In this document: positions 1-8,164 of the stretch, in pieces
Numbering within the stretch: the first letter of the stretch is position 1
Layout: every line of letters starts with the position of its first letter
Assembly (NCBI RefSeq): GCF_001580545.1
Contig: NZ_LRBG01000039.1
Location: 744,001-808,000, forward strand
DNA: 64,000 nucleotides
DNA from: Paraburkholderia monticola
GTDB lineage: Bacteria > Pseudomonadota > Gammaproteobacteria > Burkholderiales > Burkholderiaceae
Direction: 5' to 3'
Notes under the pieces: generated by a model
The model's database searches: none
Told to the model about the DNA's origin: nothing
What the model saw: the letters and a program-made list of their open reading frames with translations, nothing else
Translations under genes and position numbers: made by a program

Positions 1-1104
1 GCAGGCCGTGCGCGGCACCCGCAGGTTCGCGCGGTCGCCGGGCGCGAGGCGCGTATTGCCGGGCGCCTTGGCAATCAGCACGGCGCCGCCGGGTTGATCG
101 AGGTGAACATAGCTGTGTTCGCCGAGCTGCTCGACGAGCGATACGGTGCGCGCGAGCACACCGTCTTCCGGGCTCACCGCGCTCGTGTTTGCCGATGCAT
201 CGACGAACTCGAGATGCTCGGGACGCACGCCGAGCGTGACCGCTTGCGCCGGCTGCAAGCCCGCGCCGCTCACCGGCACGTGCACGTTTTCGCCGGTGTG
301 ATCGAGCGTGACGAGCACGCCTTGGGCATCGAGTGAAGCCACCTTGCCCGGCAGGAAATTCATTCGCGGCGAGCCGATAAAGCCGGCCACGAAGCGGCTC
401 TTCGGGCGGTGATACAGCTCGAGCGGCGCGCCTATCTGCGCGATGCTGCCGTAGCGCTCGGTGTCCTTGCCCGTATGCAGCAGCACGATCTTGTCGGCGA
501 GCGTCATCGCTTCGATCTGATCGTGCGTCACGTAAACCACGCTCGCCTTCGCAAACTGCTTGTGCAGGCGCGCGATTTCCACGCGCGTTTGTCCGCGCAA
601 CGTCGCATCGAGATTGGACAACGGTTCGTCGAACAGAAACACGCCAGGCTCGCGCACGATCGCGCGGCCAATCGCGACGCGCTGCCGCTGCCCGCCCGAC
701 AGCGCCTTCGGTTTGCGTTCGAGCAGCGCCTCGAGTTGAAGGATGCGCGCGGCTTCCCGCACCTTGCGGTCGATTTCGTCCTTGGGGGTCTTCGCGAGTT
801 TCAGGCCGAACGCCATGTTCTCGAACACGCTCATGTGCGGAAACAGCGCATAGCTCTGGAACACCATCGCGACGCCGCGTTGCGCGGCAGGGACGTCGTT
901 GACGATCTGCCCGCCGATCGACAGGTCGCCGTCGGTCACGTCTTCGAGACCGGCGATCATGCGCAGCAGCGTGGACTTGCCGCAGCCCGACGGGCCGAGA
1001 AACACGCAGAACTCGTTTTCGCCAATCTCCAGATCGACGTTGCGAATCACTGGCGCACCGTCGCCATACGCCTTCTGCACGCCTCGTAACGAAATGCTCG
1101 CCAT
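1..1104 (-). CDS. ABC importer ATP-binding protein, UgpC/MalK type (3' end outside window)
   Basis: This is the nucleotide-binding subunit of a carbohydrate or polyol ABC importer. It powers uptake from the cytoplasmic face of the inner membrane. The 368 visible codons start with MASISLRGVQKAYGDG and contain Walker A (GPSGCGKST), the signature LSGGQRQRVAIGR and Walker B (FLFDEPLSNLD). A C-terminal TOBE-like regulatory region follows, including the VRPEHLEF stretch typical of the UgpC/MalK family. No stop is reached by base 1. Family members are usually about 360-370 residues, so only a short tail is missing. The partner permeases and binding protein should lie to the left. The gene is divergent from a LacI regulator and has a palindromic operator 38 bp upstream of its ATG. 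The substrate cannot be told from the ATPase alone. Confidence 0.93.
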   Translation of the reverse strand, partial: MASISLRGVQKAYGDGAPVIRNVDLEIGENEFCVFLGPSGCGKSTLLRMIAGLEDVTDGDLSIGGQIVNDVPAAQRGVAMVFQSYALFPHMSVFENMAFGLKLAKTPKDEIDRKVREAARILQLEALLERKPKALSGGQRQRVAIGRAIVREPGVFLFDEPLSNLDATLRGQTRVEIARLHKQFAKASVVYVTHDQIEAMTLADKIVLLHTGKDTERYGSIAQIGAPLELYHRPKSRFVAGFIGSPRMNFLPGKVASLDAQGVLVTLDHTGENVHVPVSGAGLQPAQAVTLGVRPEHLEFVDASANTSAVSPEDGVLARTVSLVEQLGEHSYVHLDQPGGAVLIAKAPGNTRLAPGDRANLRVPRTAC

Positions 1105-1141
1105 TGCATCGACTCCGTGATTTAATCGGCGCGAAGTCGGA

Positions 1142-1157
1142 GATTAAGCGCTTAATC
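1142..1157. promoter_or_regulatory. 16-bp perfect palindrome, LacI-type operator
   Basis: GATTAAGCGCTTAATC is its own reverse complement, with a central GCGC. That is the size and symmetry of operators bound by LacI/GalR dimers, which usually carry a central CpG. It lies 38 bp upstream of the leftward ABC ATPase gene and about 140 bp upstream of the rightward LacI-type gene, so that regulator is its natural ligand. Binding here could control both promoters. The assignment is inferred from symmetry and position. Confidence 0.65.
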
Positions 1158-1298
1158 AGCAAGACCAAAAAATCGATCGCAAGGCGATCGTTGGGTCTGT
1201 CTCCGATATCGTTTTGTACGCTGGTTTGACGACAGATGTTGCCGCGCCTCGCGCCGCGACGCAAATGTCGGACAGCCATCCCAAATATTGACCAGATC

Positions 1299-2342
1299 AT
1301 GCCCACACTCAGCGAAGTCGCGCGTCATGCTGGCGTTACGCCGGCCACGGTGTCCAACGTGCTGCGCAATCGCGGCCGGGTCGGCGAAACCACCCGGCAA
1401 CGCGTGCTCGACGCGGTCGCGGCGCTCGGCTACCGTCCGCATCTCGCCGCGCGCGCGTTGGCCGAGGGCCGCGCGCCGACGCTCGCGCTGATGGTGTCGA
1501 GCATCGCGAATCCGTTCTATCCGGAGTTCGCGCTCGCGGTCGAACGCGCGGCGCGCACGAGCGGTCAATTCGTGATCATCTGCAATACCAACGAAGATCC
1601 GCTGACCGGCCGCGCGTACCTCGACCAGATCGCCGGCACCTTGTCCGAAGGGGTGCTCGTGACGAACGCGAACCTCGATTTCGCCGATCTGCACAAGACC
1701 GAAGCGCGCGGCACGCCGGTCGTGCTGTGCATGTGGGAGCGGCCCAGCGAGCCGCCGGGGCTGCCCTGTGTCGCGGTCGATTTCCGGCTGGCCGGCCAGC
1801 TGGCCGGCCAGCATCTGCTCGAACTCGGGCACCGGCGCATGGGGGCGATCGTCGGCAGCAAGGCGTCGGGCATTCACGCGGCGCGCTACGAAGGTTTCGT
1901 CGACGCGTTGCGCGCGGCCGGCGTGACGAAGAATCGCGTGCGGCATGCGCTCGACACGATCCACGGCGGCTACCTCGCGACGCGCGCGCTGCTCGAAGCC
2001 GATCCGCAATTGACCGCGATCTTCGTGACCAACGATCTGCCGGCGCTCGGCGCGATGCACGCGGCCGCGGACCTCGGCTTGCACGTGCCCAACGATCTGT
2101 CCGTGATCGGCATCACCGACATCCAGCTCGCGCGCGAATCGCGCCCCGCGCTGACGACGGTGGCCGTGCCGACAGTTGAGGTCGCGGGGCTTGCGGTGGA
2201 ACTGCTGCGCGAGTTGATCGAGACGTCGTACGGGCAGGCGGGACGCAGTGCGCAGGACGCGCCGCCGCAAGTGCCGATGCGGATTTCTTCCGCGCCGAAA
2301 CTGGTGGTGCGGGCGTCGACGGCGGCGCCGCGTTCGCGTTGA
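1299..2342 (+). CDS. LacI family transcriptional regulator
   Basis: This is a 347-residue sugar-responsive DNA-binding repressor. The N-terminal helix-turn-helix is canonical (PTLSEVARHAGVTPATVSNV), followed by the hinge-helix region (RPHLAARALAEG). The periplasmic-binding-protein-like effector domain covers about residues 60-325, with ALMVSSIANPFYPEF at its start and FVTNDLPALGAM and DLSVIGITD later. I chose the ATG at 1299 because the HTH begins immediately after it; an upstream in-frame ATG at 1236 would add an unrelated arginine-rich leader. It is divergent from the ABC ATPase and presumably controls that transport operon through the palindrome at 1142-1157. The inducer is unknown. Confidence 0.92.
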   Translation: MPTLSEVARHAGVTPATVSNVLRNRGRVGETTRQRVLDAVAALGYRPHLAARALAEGRAPTLALMVSSIANPFYPEFALAVERAARTSGQFVIICNTNEDPLTGRAYLDQIAGTLSEGVLVTNANLDFADLHKTEARGTPVVLCMWERPSEPPGLPCVAVDFRLAGQLAGQHLLELGHRRMGAIVGSKASGIHAARYEGFVDALRAAGVTKNRVRHALDTIHGGYLATRALLEADPQLTAIFVTNDLPALGAMHAAADLGLHVPNDLSVIGITDIQLARESRPALTTVAVPTVEVAGLAVELLRELIETSYGQAGRSAQDAPPQVPMRISSAPKLVVRASTAAPRSR

Positions 2343-2514
2343 TGTGGCCGTAACGAGCGCGCGCACGTGCCGAAACGAACGGCTGGAGCGCGAGTTGTGC
2401 CACGCTCCGCGCGCGATCGATTTTGTTAGATAAGTGTCAACCTTTGTTAGGACTCTAAACGAGATAGATGATCCGCCATTAGCATTTATGCCTTCAATCA
2501 TGGAGGGTCATTCT

Positions 2515-2880
2515 ATGCCGTGGGACAAAGTCTCAGCCGTTAACTATCTTCAATGGCACGCGAGAGCAAACAGTCATGGAGACTGCGCGAAGTATGTCCG
2601 GGAAGCGATCGAACGCGGCGGTATCAGACTGGACCGGACCGCGTCTGCGCAAGACTATGGTTCATCACTAGTCCGCGCCGGGTTTCGTGATGTGACTGGC
2701 AGCACTCCGGAACGTGGTGACGTGATCGTGATCGAGGCAATACCGCGTCACCCGCATGGCCACATGACGATGTTTGACGGCGACATATGGATTTCCGACT
2801 TCAAGCAGCCGCGCGGCTTCTATCCCGGCCCAGACTATCGCACCGCAGCACCGCGCTACAAAATGTATCGTCACGACTGA
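2515..2880 (+). CDS. tae3: Tae3-like peptidoglycan amidase effector (NlpC/P60-type)
   Basis: This predicted 121-residue enzyme lacks a signal peptide and has the Cys/His layout of NlpC/P60-type peptidoglycan amidases: the nucleophile in GDCAKYVREA and the histidine in HPHGHMTMFDG. The C-terminal segment WISDFKQPRGFYPGPDYR followed by a YKMYR ending matches my recollection of the Tae3 family of type VI secretion amidase effectors, which cleave peptide crosslinks in rival cell walls. The ATG at 2515 was preferred because GGAGGG lies 7 bases upstream; earlier in-frame starts lack this. The gene is followed 9 bases later by a secreted immunity-like protein. Codon use is visibly AT-richer than the flanking genes, suggesting acquisition. 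No other T6SS gene is in the window. A CHAP-type housekeeping amidase is the alternative. Confidence 0.7.
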   Translation: MPWDKVSAVNYLQWHARANSHGDCAKYVREAIERGGIRLDRTASAQDYGSSLVRAGFRDVTGSTPERGDVIVIEAIPRHPHGHMTMFDGDIWISDFKQPRGFYPGPDYRTAAPRYKMYRHD

Positions 2881-2889
2881 GAGAGACCA

Positions 2890-3342
2890 ATGAAAAAATA
2901 CTTCGCTGTGTTGGCAATGTTCTCTATCTTCGCCTTCAATCTGGCGGCGATGGCTGCGGCTCCGCTAAGCACGCCAGAGTCAGTGACCAGAGCCTTTTAT
3001 ACCTGGTTCATCAAACACCTGGCCGACGACGATGTCTATCCGCTGATGGACAAATCTATTTCCCGTTACGTCGCACCATCAACCGTTGATGTCCTGCGAA
3101 GCGACTACAAGGCAAACAGGTTCGCAGAGGGTGCGGAGTACTTCACCAACGTTCAGGACTTCGATGAAAAAGACTGGACAGATCATATGCTCGTCCGGCC
3201 AGCAATGATGCTTGATGACGTGGCGCTGGTTGCGGTCACCTTCGGGCTTGCTTCCACCAGAAAGACTAACGTCGTGTTCCTTCGCAAAATTAACGGCGTC
3301 TGGAAAATCACCAAGGTCGTTGATACAAGTGACTACCGCTAA
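2890..3342 (+). CDS. tai3: Tai3-like periplasmic immunity protein (DUF3828-type)
   Basis: This 150-residue exported protein has a clear Sec signal peptide (MKKYFAVLAMFSIF, hydrophobic core, AMA/AA cleavage region near residue 24). The mature part begins with PESVTRAFYTWFIKHL and ends with VVFLRKINGVWKITKVVDT, the pattern of the DUF3828 (YbjP/YqhG-like) fold that includes Tai3. Tai3 proteins sit in the periplasm and block the active site of Tae3 amidases delivered by sister cells. The gene starts 9 bases after the amidase gene with GAGAGACC as a ribosome site, so the two are almost certainly co-transcribed. It shares the AT-richer composition. The immunity role is inferred from pairing and fold. 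Confidence 0.7.
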   Translation: MKKYFAVLAMFSIFAFNLAAMAAAPLSTPESVTRAFYTWFIKHLADDDVYPLMDKSISRYVAPSTVDVLRSDYKANRFAEGAEYFTNVQDFDEKDWTDHMLVRPAMMLDDVALVAVTFGLASTRKTNVVFLRKINGVWKITKVVDTSDYR

Positions 3343-3385
3343 CGCGGTTGCTCAGGCACGGAATTGACAGTCCCCTCTCTTTCAC

Positions 3386-3412
3386 CCCGCTGATTCATGG
3401 CGGGCTTTTTTT
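3386..3412 (+). terminator. Intrinsic terminator after the amidase/immunity pair
   Basis: A CCCGC / GCGGG stem with a 9-base loop is followed by C and a run of seven T. It lies 43 bases after the immunity gene stop. The stem is short, so efficiency is uncertain. Confidence 0.6.
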
Positions 3413-3572
3413 GCCTGCGCATCACTGTTTCCGCTAGCAGGTACGCGACCGCCTGATCGCAACCCTATCTATCTTTTCGAAATATCGATGTGAGCAAGCG
3501 CTGTTCCGCCGCGCCGGTCACTGCGCACCGAGTTCTCATCAATCAGCATTCAGCGCTTAGCGAAAAGTGCGG

Positions 3573-3597
3573 TGCAAGCAGCAAATTGCTGCTTGCA
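3573..3597. repeat. 25-base near-perfect palindrome
   Basis: TGCAAGCAGCAA is followed by one A and then by its exact reverse complement. With a one-base centre it cannot form an ordinary hairpin without opening several pairs, and no T-run follows, so it is not a terminator. It could be a protein-binding site or an old integration scar. Confidence 0.6.
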
Positions 3598-3785
3598 AAT
3601 CACCACCAACCATTCAAATTACTTTCAATCGATCCAGGACTTTCCCGAAGCCTGGACAGACTGATTTGCATCGCAACATGGCATCAAAGCCCCACCGCAT
3701 AAGCGTTCCAGCCCGGACGTGCGGTGTCGGTCGGCACTTGACCCGCCTTCACATTTCCTTGACGCGCAGCCCCGCGCCTGCTGTA

Positions 3786-3808
3786 CTAAATCAACCAAAG
3801 TGATTTAG
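3786..3808. promoter_or_regulatory. Inverted-repeat operator candidate for the ROK regulator
   Basis: CTAAATCA and TGATTTAG are exact reverse complements separated by 7 bases. The site is 120 bp upstream of the binding-protein gene that starts the FrcBCA-like operon, whose last gene encodes a ROK-family repressor. ROK (NagC/Mlc/XylR) operators are AT-rich inverted repeats of about this size, so autoregulation of the operon through this site is the simplest reading. Confidence 0.55.
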
Positions 3809-3928
3809 GCGCTTTTCTTCTGGCGACATCGCATCGAAGCGTCATCGCCAAACGCCGAGCCCGCAGCTTTGCACTTTCAACCCATCTGCAGTCCCCAACG
3901 TCGTTGCCAATAACCGGAGGAGCGTCTC

Positions 3929-4933
3929 ATGAATCTGACTTCCCGCAGGCGTCCTGTCGCCAGGACAATCGTGTCGATGTGCGCCGCGGCCGCGGCGGTG
4001 TGGTGCGCGAGCGCCAGTCAGGCCGCCGACCAGCCCGTCATCGGCCTGATCACGAAGACCGATACGAACCCGTTCTTCGTCAAGATGCGCCAGGGCGCCG
4101 ATGCGGCCGCGTCGAAAGACGGCGCGAAACTGATCACGGCCGCCGGCAAGTTCGACGGCGACAACGCGAGCCAGGTCACCGCGATCGAAAACATGATGAC
4201 GGCCGGCGCGAAAGCGATCCTGATCACGCCGAGCGACACCAAGGCGATCGTGCCGAGCATCAAGAAGGCGCGCGCGGCCGGCGTGATGGTCGTCGCGCTC
4301 GATACGCCGACCGATCCGCAGGACGCGACCGACGCCCTCTTCGCCACCGACAACTTCAAGGCCGGCGTGCTGATCGGCAAATACGCGAAGGCCGCGTTGA
4401 ACGGCAAGCCCGCCAAGATCGCCACGCTCGATCTCGCGCCGGGCGTGTCGGTCGGCGTGCTGCGTCACAACGGCTTCCTCGAAGGCTTCGGCGTGAAGGA
4501 AGGCGATGCGTCGATCGTCTGCAGCCAGGACACGCGCGGCGATCAGGCGAAGGGCCAGACGGCGATGGAAAACTGCCTGCAGAAAGCACCCGATATCAAC
4601 GTCGTCTACACGATCAACGAGCCGGCCGCCGCTGGCGCGTATCGCGCGCTGAAGGCTGCGGGCAAGGACAAGGCCGTGATGATCGTGTCGATCGACGGCG
4701 GTTGCGAAGGCGTGCGCAACGTGAAGGCCGGCGCGATCGCGGCGACCTCGCAGCAGTATCCGCTGAAGATGGCCGCACTCGGCGTCAACGCCGGCGTCGA
4801 ATACGCGAAGACCGGCAAGAAGGTCTCCGGCTATCAGGACACCGGCGTCACGCTGATCACCGACAAGCCGATGTCCGGCATCGATAGCAAGGACACGAAG
4901 TTCGGCCTCGACAACTGCTGGGGCAACAAGTAA
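3929..4933 (+). CDS. frcB: Sugar ABC importer periplasmic binding protein, FrcB-like
   Basis: This 334-residue periplasmic receptor captures a sugar for ABC import. It has an Arg-rich n-region, a hydrophobic core and a SQA/A cleavage site near residue 32. The mature protein starts PVIGLITKTDTNPFFVKM, the usual opening of cluster B (ribose/fructose-type) binding proteins. The ligand-contact elements LDTPTDP, TINEPAAAGAY and SIDGGCEGV follow, and it ends with the DNCWG tail I associate with FrcB of rhizobia. GGAGGAG at 3915-3921 supports the start. It is first in a four-gene set (binding protein, permease, ATPase, ROK regulator), the same content as frcBCA plus frcR. Fructose is the best guess for the ligand; ribose or mannose are possible. 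Confidence 0.85.
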   Translation: MNLTSRRRPVARTIVSMCAAAAAVWCASASQAADQPVIGLITKTDTNPFFVKMRQGADAAASKDGAKLITAAGKFDGDNASQVTAIENMMTAGAKAILITPSDTKAIVPSIKKARAAGVMVVALDTPTDPQDATDALFATDNFKAGVLIGKYAKAALNGKPAKIATLDLAPGVSVGVLRHNGFLEGFGVKEGDASIVCSQDTRGDQAKGQTAMENCLQKAPDINVVYTINEPAAAGAYRALKAAGKDKAVMIVSIDGGCEGVRNVKAGAIAATSQQYPLKMAALGVNAGVEYAKTGKKVSGYQDTGVTLITDKPMSGIDSKDTKFGLDNCWGNK

Positions 4934-5030
4934 CGCGCATCGAACAGCGGCCCGTTGCGCGTCGTAGCGGGCCGCCATCTGATTTGCCGCGTGACCTTCC
5001 CGTCACGCTCATGTACCGAGGACTGCCATC

Positions 5031-6020
5031 ATGTCGACTCCCTCCGCGCCCGCCGGCCGCCCGCGCACGTCTTTCACCGAGCACCTGCCGTCGCTTTCCG
5101 AAATCGGACCACTGATCGCGCTGGTGCTGGCCTGCGGATTCTTTATCTCGCAGAGCAACCGCTTTCTATCGTTCCAGAATCTGTCGCTGATCCTGCAACA
5201 GACGATGGTCGTCGCGGTCATTGCAATCGGCCAGACACTGATCGTGCTGACCGGTGGCATCGATCTGTCTTGCGGCATGGTGATGGCCTTCGGCTCGATC
5301 ATCATGACCAAGTTCGCGGTGGTGCTCGGCGTGCCTCCGGGTCTCGCGATTCTGTGCGGCATCGGCGCGAGCACCTTGTTCGGCTTGCTGAACGGTCTGC
5401 TGATCACGCGTATCAAGCTACCCGCATTCATCGTCACGCTCGGCACGTTGAACATCGCATTTGCACTCACGCAGATCTACTCGAACGCGGAAAGCGTGTC
5501 GAACCTGCCCGACGCGATCATGTTCTTCGGCAGCACGTTCAGCGTCGGACCTGCTGAAGTCACCTACGGCACCGTGCTGACGCTGCTGATGTATCTGGGC
5601 ACGTGGTTCGTGCTGCGCGACACGGTTCCCGGCCGCCATCTGTACGCACTCGGCAACAACGCCGAAGCCGCGCGGCTGATGGGCCTCTCGTCGCAGAAGA
5701 TTCTGCTGACCGTGTACACGCTCGCTGGCGCGATCTATGGCATCGCCGCGCTGCTGTCGGTGGCCCGCACCGGCGTTGGCGATCCGCAAGCGGGGCAGAC
5801 CGAGAACCTCGACAGCATCACCGCGGTCGTGCTCGGCGGCACGAGTCTGTTTGGCGGACGCGGGTCGATCGTCGGCACCTTGCTTGGCGCGCTGATCGTC
5901 GGCGTATTCCGCAACGGTCTGACGCTGATCGGCGTTTCTTCGGTCTACCAGGTATTGATCACCGGCATGCTCGTGATTCTCGCGGTCGCCGCCGATAAAC
6001 TCTCGCACCGCGGCCGTTGA
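5031..6020 (+). CDS. frcC: Sugar ABC importer permease, FrcC-like
   Basis: This 329-residue inner-membrane permease belongs to the RbsC/FrcC (BPD_transp_2) family and forms the homodimeric channel of the importer. There are about ten hydrophobic segments. The family motifs TGGIDLSCGMVMAFGS (around residue 80), LPAFIVTLGTLNIAF and AVVLGGTSLFGGRGS (around residue 265; EAA-like loop contacting the ATPase) are intact. It lies 97 bases after the binding-protein gene and 20 bases before the ATPase start at 6041, consistent with one operon. No oddities were seen. Confidence 0.9.
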   Translation: MSTPSAPAGRPRTSFTEHLPSLSEIGPLIALVLACGFFISQSNRFLSFQNLSLILQQTMVVAVIAIGQTLIVLTGGIDLSCGMVMAFGSIIMTKFAVVLGVPPGLAILCGIGASTLFGLLNGLLITRIKLPAFIVTLGTLNIAFALTQIYSNAESVSNLPDAIMFFGSTFSVGPAEVTYGTVLTLLMYLGTWFVLRDTVPGRHLYALGNNAEAARLMGLSSQKILLTVYTLAGAIYGIAALLSVARTGVGDPQAGQTENLDSITAVVLGGTSLFGGRGSIVGTLLGALIVGVFRNGLTLIGVSSVYQVLITGMLVILAVAADKLSHRGR

Positions 6021-6040
6021 GCCCGCACAGGAGCCCTGTC

Positions 6041-6850
6041 ATGTCGACGACGATTTCCCCCTCCACTTCCGCTTCTACCGCCATGCCGGTGCTGCAGGCG
6101 CGCGGACTCATCAAACGTTATGGCAACGTGACCGCACTGGACGGTTGCGATTTCGAAGTGCTGCCCGGCGAAATCCTCGCGGTGATCGGCGACAACGGCG
6201 CGGGCAAATCGTCGCTGATCAAGGCGCTCTCCGGCGCGACCGTGCCCGACGAAGGCGAGATTCTGCTCGACGGCAAGCCCGTCAAGTTCCGCAGTCCGCT
6301 CGATGCGCGCGCCCAAGGCATCGAGACCGTGTACCAGGAACTCGCGGTCGCGCCAGCGATGAGCATCGCCGAAAATCTGTTCCTTGCCCGCGAATTGCTG
6401 AAGCCCGGCTGGCGTGGCTCGCTGTTCAAGATGATCGACAAGCGCCGCATGCTGGAAGAAGCGACCGCGCATATGAAGGATCTGCAGATCGGCATCCGCT
6501 CGATGCGCCAGGCGGTCGAGACGCTCTCCGGCGGCCAGCGTCAGGGCGTCGCCGTGGCACGCAGCGCGGCATTCGCGCGCCACGTGGTGATTCTGGACGA
6601 ACCGACCGCCGCGCTCGGCGTGAAGGAAGGCAATATGGTGCTCGAGTTGATCCGGCGCGTGCGTGATCGCGGCCTGCCGGTCATTCTGATCAGCCACAAT
6701 ATGCCCCACGTGTTCGAGATCGCTGACCGCATCCATATTCAGCGGCTCGGCCGGCGCGCGGCGCTCGTCAATACGAAGGACGTGCACATGTCGGAAGCCG
6801 TCGCGATCATGACCGGCGCGAAGGAAGCCGACGTGAAAGCGATCGCATGA
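6041..6850 (+). CDS. frcA: Sugar ABC importer ATP-binding protein, FrcA-like
   Basis: This 269-residue ATPase has a single nucleotide-binding domain, unlike the double-domain RbsA/MglA proteins. A single domain is the FrcA arrangement. Walker A is GDNGAGKSS (residues 50-58), the signature is LSGGQRQGV (162-170), Walker B is VVILDEP (182-188) and the H-loop is LISHNMPHVFE. The ATG at 6041 follows ACAGGAG by 8 bases; an earlier in-frame ATG at 6017 overlaps the permease stop and has no better site. The gene completes the importer with the two genes before it and is followed by the ROK regulator 42 bases later. Confidence 0.9.
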   Translation: MSTTISPSTSASTAMPVLQARGLIKRYGNVTALDGCDFEVLPGEILAVIGDNGAGKSSLIKALSGATVPDEGEILLDGKPVKFRSPLDARAQGIETVYQELAVAPAMSIAENLFLARELLKPGWRGSLFKMIDKRRMLEEATAHMKDLQIGIRSMRQAVETLSGGQRQGVAVARSAAFARHVVILDEPTAALGVKEGNMVLELIRRVRDRGLPVILISHNMPHVFEIADRIHIQRLGRRAALVNTKDVHMSEAVAIMTGAKEADVKAIA

Positions 6851-6892
6851 CACGCCGCTCAATCAGCTGAGTCACGAGGCCGATAAACAACG

Positions 6893-8131
6893 ATGGACAC
6901 CTCCAGCACCAGCCCTCGCTCGCCCATCAAGCGCACGGTCGGCTCGAATCAGGTCGGCATGCGGCAATTCAACGAGCGCATCGTGCTGCAAACGATCCGC
7001 CTGCACGGCCCGCTGCCGAAGGCCGAGGTCGGCCGTCTCACGCGTCTGTCGATGCAGACCGTGTCGATGATCGTCGACCGGCTCATCGCCGACGGCCTGC
7101 TCGAAAAGCAGGCGCGCGTGCGCGGCCGGATCGGCCAACCGTCGGTGCCGATCGCGTTGTGCGCGGACGGCGCGTATACGATCGGCATCAAGGTCGGCCG
7201 CCGCAGTCTCGATGTGCTCGCGATGGATTTCGCCGGGCGTATCGTGTGCCGCGACGTGTTCGACTACGCGTATCCCGATCCGCACACGCTGTTCCCCGCG
7301 CTCGAAAGCAAGCTCGCGCGCGTGAACCAGACGCTCGGCGCGAAGGCAGGCAAAGTGGTCGGCGTGGGTGTCGCGGCGCCGCTATGGCTCGGCGGCTGGC
7401 GCGATTTTCTCGGCGCGCCGCCCGACGCGCTCGACGCATGGAACGACATCGATCTGCGCGCGCGCATCGCGACGATGACCGGCCTGCCCGTCGAGTTCGC
7501 GAAGGACACCACGGCCGCGTGCGCGGCCGAGCTCGTGATGGGCCAGGGCCGCGGCATCCACAACTTCCTGTATCTGTTCGTCGGCACCTTCATCGGCGGC
7601 GGTCTCGTGATCGACGGCCGTCTGCATGGGGGTCCGCACGACAACGCGGGCGCAGTCGGTTCGATCCCGCTGCGCGAAGGCAGCGCGCGCAAACCCGCGC
7701 GGCAGTTGTTGCACGCGGCATCGGGCTTCGTGCTGGAAAAGCTGTTCAGCGACGCCGGCGCGCCGGCCGCCGCGGCGCACGATCATCGCGCGCTGTCGCC
7801 CGAGTTGTGGCGGCATACCGAGCAATGGCTCGACAGCGCGTGCCCAGCGATCGCGAACGCACTGACGAATGCGGCCGCGTTGCTCGATCTCGAAGCCGTG
7901 GTGATCGATGGCGAGTTGGACCGGATGTTGCTGCGCGAGATCATTCGTCGCACCGAGCGCGTGCTCGATCGTTTCGAATGGGAAGGCATGGTGCGACCGC
8001 AACTGCTCGAAGGCGCGATCGGCGCCGACGCCCGCGCGATGGGCGGGGCGATTCTGCCGCTGTATGCGCACTTCGCGCCGGTTCACGAGCTGTTCCTGAA
8101 GCCGGCGGAGGCGGGTTATGACGAACGGTGA
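6893..8131 (+). CDS. frcR: ROK family transcriptional regulator (FrcR-like)
   Basis: This 412-residue sugar-sensing repressor has an N-terminal MarR-like winged helix (about residues 25-85, LPKAEVGRLTRLSMQTVSMIV... region) and a ROK sugar-binding domain. The ROK hallmark GTFIGGGLVIDG is at 231-242, with the acidic FAKDTTAA at 202-209 and HDNAGAVGSIPL after it. The cysteine cluster that binds zinc in many ROK proteins is absent. It is the last gene of the sugar-importer operon. Its likely target is the inverted repeat at 3786-3808. Its stop is 33 bases from the convergent penicillin-binding protein gene. Confidence 0.85.
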   Translation: MDTSSTSPRSPIKRTVGSNQVGMRQFNERIVLQTIRLHGPLPKAEVGRLTRLSMQTVSMIVDRLIADGLLEKQARVRGRIGQPSVPIALCADGAYTIGIKVGRRSLDVLAMDFAGRIVCRDVFDYAYPDPHTLFPALESKLARVNQTLGAKAGKVVGVGVAAPLWLGGWRDFLGAPPDALDAWNDIDLRARIATMTGLPVEFAKDTTAACAAELVMGQGRGIHNFLYLFVGTFIGGGLVIDGRLHGGPHDNAGAVGSIPLREGSARKPARQLLHAASGFVLEKLFSDAGAPAAAAHDHRALSPELWRHTEQWLDSACPAIANALTNAAALLDLEAVVIDGELDRMLLREIIRRTERVLDRFEWEGMVRPQLLEGAIGADARAMGGAILPLYAHFAPVHELFLKPAEAGYDER

Positions 8132-8164
8132 GCGTGCTGTTGGCGAGCCTTCAAATCAATCGAT

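Larger units (their letters stand above)
3413..3928. other. Intergenic region upstream of the sugar importer
   Basis: About 516 bases without a convincing gene. Short open frames here lack ribosome sites and recognisable composition. The first part is AT-richer and continues the composition of the amidase/immunity islet. It contains two inverted repeats, listed separately (3573-3597 and 3786-3808). Confidence 0.6.

Noticed and set aside
1152..2501. Leftward frame of about 449 codons overlapping the LacI gene
   Set aside because: Arginine-rich shadow; the + strand has a complete LacI protein with HTH and effector domain.
2434..2514. Upstream in-frame extension of the amidase gene
   Set aside because: No ribosome site at the earlier starts, whereas GGAGGG stands 7 bases before the ATG at 2515.
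3490..3803. Two overlapping short frames between the immunity gene and the sugar importer
   Set aside because: No ribosome sites, no recognisable composition, and they run through the long palindrome.
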